A stretch of 24,283 nt of DNA from JASHVB01 sp049522565 (lineage in GTDB: Bacteria; Pseudomonadota; Alphaproteobacteria; Acetobacterales; Acetobacteraceae). The stretch covers positions 1 through 24,283 of the forward strand of contig JBEKNT010000046.1 in the NCBI GenBank assembly GCA_049522565.1. Reading direction: 5' to 3'. The translations under genes were made by a program, and so were the position numbers. Position 1 is the stretch's first letter. Each line of letters starts with the position of its first letter. The notes beneath the pieces were generated by a model that made no database searches, was not told the DNA's origin, and saw only the letters and a list, made by a program, of their open reading frames with translations. Below, piece by piece: positions 16,353-22,554 of this stretch.

Positions 16353-17426
16353 ATGCGGGCGCGGAAGCGGGCCGCACCCGGTGGAGCATGCAAGGGCGCC
16401 GCCGATTGCGCCAAGCCGGCGGCGCAGGTGCCGGCGCAGGGCAACCAGGCGGTGCTGCGGCGACTTGGCGCCGGTCGCGGCATGCAACGACGGGTGGCGC
16501 CGCCGGTGGTGCACGAGGTGCTGCGCGGCGGCGGACGCGCGCTGGATGCCGGCACGCGAGGTTTCTTCGAGCAGGGGCTGGGCGCCGACCTCGGCGCGGT
16601 GCGGGTGCATGACAATGCGCTTGCGGCACGGTCGGCCCGGGCGGTGGATGCGGCGGCCTACGCGGTGGGGCCGCATGTCGTGTTCGATGCGGGACGCCTC
16701 GCGCCAACCCGCCCGGACGGGCTTCGACTGCTCGCCCACGAGTTGGCGCATGTGGTGCAGTCCGGCGCGTCGGGAGACATGCCTGCTCGGATCAGGATCG
16801 GCGAGCCGAACGCACCGGAGGAGCAGCAGGCCACCCATGCCGCCGCACGCCTGTCGGCCGCCCAGCCGGCGGGTCTCGGCGCAGGCGGGGCGGAGCCGGC
16901 GCTGCGGCGGCAGACACCGGACGAGGAGACCAAGCCGGCGCCGAAACCGCTGTTTCCGCTGCCGATCGTCGACAAGTTCGATCCCGTGCCGTTCGTCCCG
17001 ACGCCCGGCGGCACCGCGCCGAGCCCCTATGATCAGCCGGGCAAGGTCACCGACCCGTCGGGCAAGGGGCCGTCGCTCGAAGATCTGCGTGGCGCGCGGG
17101 AAAAGCTGTTCGGCAAGACTCCGCTGAACCTGGGTATCAACAACAATCCCAAGATGCCGAATTGTTCGTCGCTGGAGACGGCGGACAGCACGAAGGCGGT
17201 GCCGAAATACTGGACGTACGAGCAATACGACGTGCAGCGGCGGCTGTATCACGGCCCGCTGACCAAGGACGCGTGGCCCCAGGTTACGCCTGAACAATAC
17301 AAGGCCGTGATCGACACGTGTCCCAAGGAAGTGAAGCGGGAGATGCCGGTCATTCCTCCGCCGGCGCCGCTGCCGAAGGGTGATTTCCCGGGATCCACGC
17401 TGCCGCCCGGCCAGGCTATGGCCTGA
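16353..17426 (+). CDS. eCIS effector 2: short DUF4157 protein with unrecognised tail
   Basis: A 357-aa protein if started at ATG 16353; GTG at 16350 is the only other option because an in-frame TAG lies at 16326. GGTGAGG (16338-16344) favours the ATG at eight bases. It retains GNQAVLRRL (30-38), the DUF4157 core FFEQGLGADLGAVRVHD (71-87) and HELAHVVQ (129-136), and a CKGAADC pair near 13-19. It lacks the roughly 70 residues that sit between GNQA and the core in the other two effectors, including the VQAKLEIG and LEREAD blocks. The C-terminus (about 190-357) is Pro-rich, then contains NLGINNNPKMPNC and KYWTYEQYDVQRRLYHGPL; I recognise no family. It could be a toxin of unknown type or a degraded relative. 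The gene is 195 bases from effector 1 and 114 from effector 3. Confidence 0.75.
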   Translation: MRARKRAAPGGACKGAADCAKPAAQVPAQGNQAVLRRLGAGRGMQRRVAPPVVHEVLRGGGRALDAGTRGFFEQGLGADLGAVRVHDNALAARSARAVDAAAYAVGPHVVFDAGRLAPTRPDGLRLLAHELAHVVQSGASGDMPARIRIGEPNAPEEQQATHAAARLSAAQPAGLGAGGAEPALRRQTPDEETKPAPKPLFPLPIVDKFDPVPFVPTPGGTAPSPYDQPGKVTDPSGKGPSLEDLRGAREKLFGKTPLNLGINNNPKMPNCSSLETADSTKAVPKYWTYEQYDVQRRLYHGPLTKDAWPQVTPEQYKAVIDTCPKEVKREMPVIPPPAPLPKGDFPGSTLPPGQAMA

Positions 17427-17540
17427 TCGGCCGCTCGTCGGCGGCCGTTGTTGCCTGCAGCCGATAGCGAGGCGTCCGCCGTGCCGATGCGTGCTGACAA
17501 TGATTGCTGACTTGGCTGGTGCAGCCATCATGGAGAGGTG

Positions 17541-18869
17541 ATGTCATCATTCGCCACACCGGTGCGAGGCGTCCAGGTGCCACCTGCGGTATCGCGCGAT
17601 GTCGCGCGTCGGCCGGACAGCGCCGGGCCTATCGGGAACCAGGCGGCGCTGCGCCGGCTGTCGGCGGTGGGGCCGCGGGTGCAGGCGAAACTGGAGATCG
17701 GCGCGGTCGACGATCCGTTGGAGCGCGAGGCCGACGCGGTGGCGGGTGCGGTGATGCGTATGGCCGCGCCGCCCGCCAGGCTGACCGGCGCACTGCCGCA
17801 GGTCAGCCGAAAATGCGCGGACTGCGAGGAGGCGGACAAGAAGCAGACGGTGCAGACCAAGCCGGCGGGGCTGCCCGGCGCAGTTCCCAATATGGCGCCG
17901 CCCCAGGTGCGTGCGGTGGTGCGCCAATCCGGTCGGCCGCTCGATGCCGCGACACGTGGGTTTTTCGAGCCGCGGTTCGGGCTCGATCTCGCCGCGGTGC
18001 GGGTGCACACCGAGAGCCGTGCCGGGGACGCGGCGCGATCGGTCGGCGCACGCGCCTTCACGGTGGGCGAGAATATCGTGTTCGCGCCGGGGGAGTTTGC
18101 GCCTGGCTCGGCCGGCGGGCGGCATCTGCTGGCGCACGAGTTGGCCCATGTGGTGCAACAGCGCGGCGGCGTGGCGCCGGAGCGGGTGCGGCGCGCGCCG
18201 CCCGACAAGATCTGCGAGCCGCCGCCGGTGACCCCGCTGACGCATCCCGACCATGTGAGCCAGACCCTGATCGACCGTCTCACGGGCAAGTTCGTGAAGA
18301 TCGACGGAGATACCGGGGAAGGCTGTTCTCCCACGCCCTACCCGGCGAGCGCCGGCGAGACGGTGTGCACAGTCGGCTATGGTCACCAGATCCCGGGCTG
18401 CGCGATCATCGACAAGAGCACAGGGTCGAAGCCCACGGCCGACGCGCGCAAGGAGGCCGCGGCGGTGAAGGTGCGGGAGCCGGACGATCCCAAGGCAAAA
18501 CCCCGCTCGTTGCGGCCATCGGAATGGCTGGGTTGCGAATGCTCGGCGCCGGTCGTTACCTGTCCGCAGCAGGGCGAAGCGATGCTGAAGGACGACGTGC
18601 GCAATAGCGGCGAGGCGTGGGTTCACGCGCATGTGCGGCCCGGGCTGGATCAGGCGCAATTCGATGCGCTGGTCGATCTGGTGTTGCATCATGGATCGAT
18701 CGACCAGCCGTTCATCGATGAAATGAACAAATATTGGTGCACGTCGGAAGGCTGGAATTACCTGCGTGAGGTTTATCTGAAACAGAACCTCTCGCTGCAG
18801 GGCTCGACCGTAATCTTACCGGCCTTCGTGAAGCGGCGCCTGCTTCGGGTCTGGCCGATTGCAACTTAG
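17541..18869 (+). CDS. eCIS effector 3: DUF4157 head with GH24 (T4-lysozyme-like) domain
   Basis: A 442-aa protein from ATG 17541 (an adjacent GTG at 17538 is possible; GGAGAGG at 17532-17538 lies directly upstream, and an in-frame TGA at 17508 excludes a longer start). The head repeats that of effector 1: GNQAALRRL (32-40), GPRVQAKLEIG (44-54), PLEREADAVA (59-68), KCADC (91-95), FFEPRFGLDLAAVRVHT (141-157) and HELAHVVQQ (199-207). The C-terminal part from about 235 looks like a glycoside hydrolase 24 lysozyme: GEGCS with E260 at the place of T4 E11, and CTVGYGH (276-282) with T277 at the place of T26, then QFDALVDLVLHHGS as the usual helix. The canonical Asp (T4 D20) corresponds to Ala269, two residues after Y267, and there are two extra residues before the threonine, so activity is uncertain. 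It would cut, or at least bind, peptidoglycan of a target cell. It ends the + strand block. Confidence 0.82.
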   Translation: MSSFATPVRGVQVPPAVSRDVARRPDSAGPIGNQAALRRLSAVGPRVQAKLEIGAVDDPLEREADAVAGAVMRMAAPPARLTGALPQVSRKCADCEEADKKQTVQTKPAGLPGAVPNMAPPQVRAVVRQSGRPLDAATRGFFEPRFGLDLAAVRVHTESRAGDAARSVGARAFTVGENIVFAPGEFAPGSAGGRHLLAHELAHVVQQRGGVAPERVRRAPPDKICEPPPVTPLTHPDHVSQTLIDRLTGKFVKIDGDTGEGCSPTPYPASAGETVCTVGYGHQIPGCAIIDKSTGSKPTADARKEAAAVKVREPDDPKAKPRSLRPSEWLGCECSAPVVTCPQQGEAMLKDDVRNSGEAWVHAHVRPGLDQAQFDALVDLVLHHGSIDQPFIDEMNKYWCTSEGWNYLREVYLKQNLSLQGSTVILPAFVKRRLLRVWPIAT

Positions 18870-18911
18870 CATTATGGCTCTGATGGACCGAGTCTGCTGT
18901 CTGGGTCCCTA

Positions 18912-18996
18912 CCGTCATGGCGGGTCAAGGCCCGCGCTCCATGACTTTCGCGGCAGCGGGGAAAGTCATGGATGCCGACCGTCGTCGACATGACGG
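18912..18996. repeat. palindromic intergenic element, copy 2
   Basis: The outer ends CCGTCATG (18912-18919) and CATGACGG (18989-18996), and the inner blocks TCCATGACTTTC (18938-18949) and GAAAGTCATGGA (18961-18972) are perfect reverse complements; the middle of the arms is imperfect. The motif layout is the same as in copy 1 at 10557-10685. It lies 42 bases after the last effector stop and may act as a transcription terminator or mRNA-end hairpin. Confidence 0.8.
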
Positions 18997-19259
18997 ATTG
19001 CGATGGTCGGCACCCTCCCGAGGGAGCGGAGCGTCAGGGGCACGACACCGGCCGCGCTCGGCCTGCACGTCGTCCTTTTCGAGGCTTGCTCGGCGTTCAC
19101 TCGCGGTGCGGCCTGCACACTCGCGCGGTCACCGGATCGTGACCCGCATGCCGAAGGCTTCAGCCATTTCGTCACCCCCATGACTGCGCCGGTTGCTTCC
19201 GGCTGGAGCAGTTGCCGGGTGGGCCTCGCACGCTGGAAAGCGCCGCCTTGCACCGCGCC

Positions 19260-19350
19260 CACCCATAGCGGTCACTCCGACTGAAACGTCATCATCTCGG
19301 AACCGGACACCGAGCGAGCGAGGATTATCCGGCACCCATAGCGGTCGCTC
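19260..19350. repeat. short direct repeat pair
   Basis: CACCCATAGCGGTC(A/G)CTC occurs at 19260-19277 and again at 19333-19350, 17 of 18 bases identical, 73 bases apart. No open frame of note connects them. They could be remnants of a duplicated site or of a mobile element footprint. Confidence 0.6.
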
Positions 19351-19482
19351 AGTTCAGAAAGCTGACCTTCGAGCCCACCAAAGCGGTAGCCGGTTTCGCG
19401 CGTAACCGACCCTCGCTGGGTTGCAGCCAGCGGTCATCTCACCGGCCGAGCCGTCCCGATTCAACGGCACCGCACTGGCGTC

Positions 19483-19509
19483 GGCGGTCGCGATGGGGTC
19501 GCGACCGCC
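19483..19509 (-). terminator. hairpin downstream of the ABC substrate-binding protein gene
   Basis: GGCGGTCGCGA (19483-19493) pairs perfectly with TCGCGACCGCC (19499-19509) around a five-base loop. It begins nine bases after the minus-strand stop at 19518. No T run follows on the minus strand, so it is a plausible but non-classical terminator. Confidence 0.5.
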
Positions 19510-19517
19510 GGCCTCGC

Positions 19518-20741
19518 TCAGCCGATCGCGCCGGACAGGACCGAACCGAATGGAACGTAGCGCTGGCCGTCGAAACGCCGCATCTGGGCTTGCCGGATCG
19601 GCGCGAAGTTGGTGGCGCTGGTGTTGATCACGATGCCAGGCAGCAACATCGGCAATTCGAGACCATGCAGGGTGGCGGCCTGCTTCATCACGTTCTCGCG
19701 CGTCAGGTCGTCGCCACACTGCTTCAGCACCTGCACGGTCGTCTCGGCGATCGAATAGCCGTAGACGGTCTGTTGATCGGTCTTGTCGCCATTCGGGTAA
19801 TACTTGTCCATGAACGAGACCCACTGTTTGTAGCCCGCATCATTGAGCCATTCCGGGTCGGTGGGGTCTTTGAAGGAATTGTCGCTGATGATCCCCTTGG
19901 CGTTTTCGAGACCGGCCGGCTTCAGGGTCGCTCCGACGGACGAGGCGATGCCGTTCAGGATGTGCAGCGGCTTCCATTCGAGTTCAGCCACCTTCTTGAT
20001 CGCCTGAGCGCCGAACTTGGGGATCGCGATCGTGATGAGGACATCGCAGCCCGCCGCTTGCAACGCGACAATCTGCGAGTCGACGGTGGCGTCGGTGGTC
20101 TCGTAGCTTTGCTTGGCCTTGATCATCGACGCGGCCTTGGCGCCGAGCCCGTCGACCACCCCCTTCAAATAGTCCTTGCCGAAATCGTCGTTCTGATAAA
20201 GCACGCCGATTTTGGCATCAGACTTGTTCTTCAGGATGTACGCCGCGTAGATCTGTCCCTCAGCCTGGTAGCTGATGAAAAAGGCCATGGTCCACGGATG
20301 GTCCTTGGGATCGTCCCACTTGGTGGCGCCCGTGCTGGGGAACAGTTGCGGCACCTTCTTCTCGTTCATGTAGTGCCAAATCGCACTGTTCGTCGGAGTC
20401 CCCACCGAGCCGGAGGTAAGCAGCACCTGGTCTTCTTCCACCAGCTTGCGTGTCATCTCCACCGTCTTCGGCGGCGAGTAGGCGTCATCGTAGGAAATCC
20501 AGACGATCTTGCGCCCGTTCACGCCGCCCTGGGCGTTGATCATCTTGAAATAGGCTTCCATCGACAGCGGGATTGGACTGGCGTTCGAGAGCGGCCCGCT
20601 ATAGGGGCTGGTGTTGCCGATCTTGATCTCGGTGTCGGTAACACCCGGCCCATATTTCTTGGCGGCGCGGACAGGCAGCGCGGCAGCAGCCAGCGCACCC
20701 GGTGCGGCGGCAAGGATCGTGCGGCGTGTCAGATGGGTCAT
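19518..20741 (-). CDS. branched-chain-amino-acid-type ABC transporter substrate-binding protein
   Basis: A 407-aa minus-strand protein. The start at 20741 is preferred to an upstream GTG/ATG at 20807 because a GGGAG site lies six bases ahead and because it places a twin-arginine leader at the N-terminus: THLTRRTILAAAPGALAAAA then LPVRA. The mature protein begins YGPGVTDTEIKIG and continues with SPIPLSMEAYFKMIN, GGVNGRKIVWISYDDAY, YSPPKTVEMTRKLVEEDQV, all typical of the Peripla_BP_6 family that binds branched-chain or aromatic amino acids, amides or related small carbon sources. It would bind ligand in the periplasm and hand it to a Liv-type permease. No permease or ATPase gene adjoins it, so it is an orphan or serves a distant transporter. 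The ligand cannot be told from sequence. It is unrelated to the eCIS block. Confidence 0.9.
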   Translation of the reverse strand: MTHLTRRTILAAAPGALAAAALPVRAAKKYGPGVTDTEIKIGNTSPYSGPLSNASPIPLSMEAYFKMINAQGGVNGRKIVWISYDDAYSPPKTVEMTRKLVEEDQVLLTSGSVGTPTNSAIWHYMNEKKVPQLFPSTGATKWDDPKDHPWTMAFFISYQAEGQIYAAYILKNKSDAKIGVLYQNDDFGKDYLKGVVDGLGAKAASMIKAKQSYETTDATVDSQIVALQAAGCDVLITIAIPKFGAQAIKKVAELEWKPLHILNGIASSVGATLKPAGLENAKGIISDNSFKDPTDPEWLNDAGYKQWVSFMDKYYPNGDKTDQQTVYGYSIAETTVQVLKQCGDDLTRENVMKQAATLHGLELPMLLPGIVINTSATNFAPIRQAQMRRFDGQRYVPFGSVLSGAIG

Positions 20742-21149
20742 TGGAGGCTCCCTGTTTGTATGCCTAACGTCTGTTGTCCAGATCGGCGGCTTATCGCTCC
20801 TGACCACGCGTGGCGCCGTCAGGGCGGGCGCAGCATGATCTCACAGCGCGTGTTTGCCAAGCGGGTCCGCGGACGGGAGGTCGGTTACGCTGACAGGCCG
20901 AAGGTTGCCCGTTGCAGGAGGCCGCGCGGTAAGACCGCATCGCGGAAAGCTGAACGTTTCCTTTTCAGCAGAGAGAGCGCGCGGCACGTCCCCGTTGCGC
21001 GCATTTCACCTACATGGCTCCGGTTTAATCGCTCCGCCTCGCGAACCTTCACGCATCCGGACCCATTCTCCTTCCGTAGCCGGTGGCCTCAAACCCCGGT
21101 CCCCGGCGCAGTTGCGTGTCCACGATGGGCCCGCACATCAGGAGGATTT
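20742..21149. promoter_or_regulatory. 408-base divergent intergenic region
   Basis: This region separates the minus-strand binding-protein gene from the + strand HtrA remnant and should hold both promoters, but I could not pick convincing -35/-10 pairs. A perfect 10-base palindrome CCACGCGTGG lies at 20804-20813, flanked by CCTGAC (20799-20804) and GTCAGG (20818-20823); it is 60 to 80 bases upstream of the binding-protein start and could be an operator. Confidence 0.3.
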
Positions 21150-21458
21150 ATGAATATCGAGCCCCGTACGCCGCACCGCGGCAGGACCTGGCGGCGCACC
21201 ACGCTTGCCGCAGTGCTGCTCGCCGGCACCACGCTAGGCGGCTATGCAATCGGCCATGTCAGCCTTGCCGCCGAAACCGCCGGCGCCCCGGTCAACCCGG
21301 CCGGCACCCTCGCCACGGTTCAAACTCTTCCCGACTTCACTCATCTCGTCATCCAGGTGAAGCCCGCCGTGGTATCCATCGCCAACAGGTTGAAGTGCGT
21401 GAATACCATCTCGACTTTCTGCAATCGCTTCGCAGTCAATCCAATTTTTGCCCCATAG
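21150..21458 (+). pseudogene. N-terminal remnant of an HtrA/DegP-like serine protease
   Basis: An open frame of 102 codons starting at ATG 21150 behind a strong GGAGG site (21141-21145). It has a basic start, a hydrophobic leader (TLAAVLLAGTTLGGYAIG) ending in SLAAETAG, then LPDFTHLVIQVKPAVVSIAN at about 60-79, which is the standard entry of DegP/HtrA proteases ('F..LV..VKPAVVSI'). Full-length members have 400-500 residues with a trypsin-like domain and PDZ domains; none of the catalytic residues is reached here. After VVSI the reading frame turns to unrelated residues (CVNTISTFCNRF) and stops at 21458. The 3' end faces the end of the minus-strand DedA fragment at 21461. Broken gene; the original product would be a periplasmic quality-control protease. 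Confidence 0.65.
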
Positions 21459-21460
21459 CG

Positions 21461-21721
21461 TCATACGACGCGATGGCCGAGCATCCTGCCGATCAGGTAG
21501 CCGATATTGCCGCCGATGACGGCACCAGCCCATGCTGAGACAAGCAGCCCACGAAACGAAAGGTCGCCGCGACCGGCCAGAACAGCGGCAAAAATAAGCA
21601 AAGGCTCGCCGGGAAGCGGTGCTCCCAACGACTCAAAGACCAGAATCAGGAAGACCGCCACCACGCCATAGTGATGGATCCAAGGCTCCAGTGCCCCCAA
21701 TTCGTGTCTGAAATCTGCCAT
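21461..21721 (-). pseudogene. N-terminal fragment of a DedA-family membrane protein
   Basis: 86 codons on the minus strand with the clear start of a DedA/SNARE-associated membrane protein: VVAVFLILVFESLGAPLPGE near residues 19-38, then a second hydrophobic segment and GGNIGYLIGRMLG near 70-82. DedA proteins, thought to be flippases or transporters for lipids, have about 200 residues and several membrane segments; this one stops right after GHRVV. The stop lies 3 bases from that of the HtrA fragment, so both seem to be cut at the same event. It follows ppk2 in the same direction by 46 bases and may have been part of that operon. Confidence 0.7.
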
Positions 21722-21767
21722 AGTGTGTCCAATCGATGCCTCAGATAGCGATGCTTTTCATCTCTTC

Positions 21768-22472
21768 TCATTTACAGTCTTCGGCCTTGTCATGGTTCAT
21801 CGTCGGCCCTTGTGGCGTCACGATGACGACTTTACTCGGCCGCAGACAGCATTGTCCGAATTTCCAGAGATGCTCGGAGATGCGTTCAAGGAACCGCTTC
21901 CTCTGCTCGTCCTTCGAGAGGTGCAGGTAGAACTTGACGATGCGGGTTCCATTGGCGTGGAGGTGTCGCTCCAAATCGACGGTCGAACGATACGGGTCGT
22001 GCCACACTGCCGCTTCGTCAAGAGAGGTGTCTGGAAGCCCCTCGCTGCGGAGAATGTCCGGATGCACGCGCACGATCAGCACCTCCTCGTAATAGGATCG
22101 GTTGAAGATGCCGATCCGCCCGCGTTCCGGTAGATCTCGGCTGGTGTGCCAGAGAAGATCGTGCAGCAATTCGGTGGCGCTTGGATGCTTGAAGCTGAAG
22201 ACCTGACAGCTTTGCGGATTGACCCCGGACATCACGTGCCGGATGGCGCCATCTTTCCCGGCCGCATCCGTCGCCTGGAAAATCAGCAGGACAACATGGC
22301 GGTTGGATGCGTAGAGAAGCCGCTGCAGCGCGCTCAATTGCGCAACGTGCTCCTCCAGAAGCTTATGATATTGCTTCTTTGAATTGTACGCGGGATCGAT
22401 CTCCATCGGCCATCTCTGAAGGTTGACGTCGTCTCCTTCCTGCACGCGGAAGTCCTTCGAATCTATTTTCAT
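21768..22472 (-). CDS. ppk2: polyphosphate kinase 2 family protein, C-terminally truncated or altered
   Basis: A 234-aa minus-strand protein of the PPK2 family, which transfers phosphate between polyphosphate and nucleotides. Residues 65-77 (FQATDAAGKDGAI) are the Walker A loop, followed by RHVMSGVNPQ; NRSYYEEVLIVRVHP at 124-138 is the lid/Walker B region and RFLERISEHLWKF at 193-205 the C-terminal landmark. These are the features of class III-like members, but those have about 260-300 residues; here the protein ends in an unrelated tail, CCLRPSKVVIVTPQGPTMNH, in place of the usual AD-x-x-E-R-x-x-W motif and following helix. A frameshift or breakpoint in the last codons is likely, so activity may be lost. 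It sits 82 bases behind the P-type ATPase gene in the same direction. The sequence composition is visibly less G+C-rich than the eCIS block. Confidence 0.85.
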   Translation of the reverse strand: MKIDSKDFRVQEGDDVNLQRWPMEIDPAYNSKKQYHKLLEEHVAQLSALQRLLYASNRHVVLLIFQATDAAGKDGAIRHVMSGVNPQSCQVFSFKHPSATELLHDLLWHTSRDLPERGRIGIFNRSYYEEVLIVRVHPDILRSEGLPDTSLDEAAVWHDPYRSTVDLERHLHANGTRIVKFYLHLSKDEQRKRFLERISEHLWKFGQCCLRPSKVVIVTPQGPTMNHDKAEDCK

Positions 22473-22554
22473 CTTCTTCTTTCCGGCGGCGCTGGCCGCG
22501 TGGCCATGTCAGTTCAGCCTCGCCGCGACCTTCCTGTTCGAATGGTTCATAGGG

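Larger units (their letters stand above)
18870..19517. other. 648-base gene-poor stretch
   Basis: Apart from the palindrome, a direct repeat and one hairpin I see no coding region here that I can support: short open frames on both strands have no recognisable product, no ribosome site and mixed codon use. The stretch separates the + strand effectors from a minus-strand transporter protein and may hold decayed sequence. Confidence 0.55.

Noticed and set aside
20742..20807. 22-residue N-terminal extension of the ABC binding protein
   Set aside because: It would put extra residues before a clear twin-arginine leader and has no better ribosome site.
19590..21149. Upstream part of a 622-codon + frame ending with the HtrA fragment
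   Set aside because: Most is antisense to the ABC binding protein; only the last 102 codons, behind a strong ribosome site at 21141, are supported.
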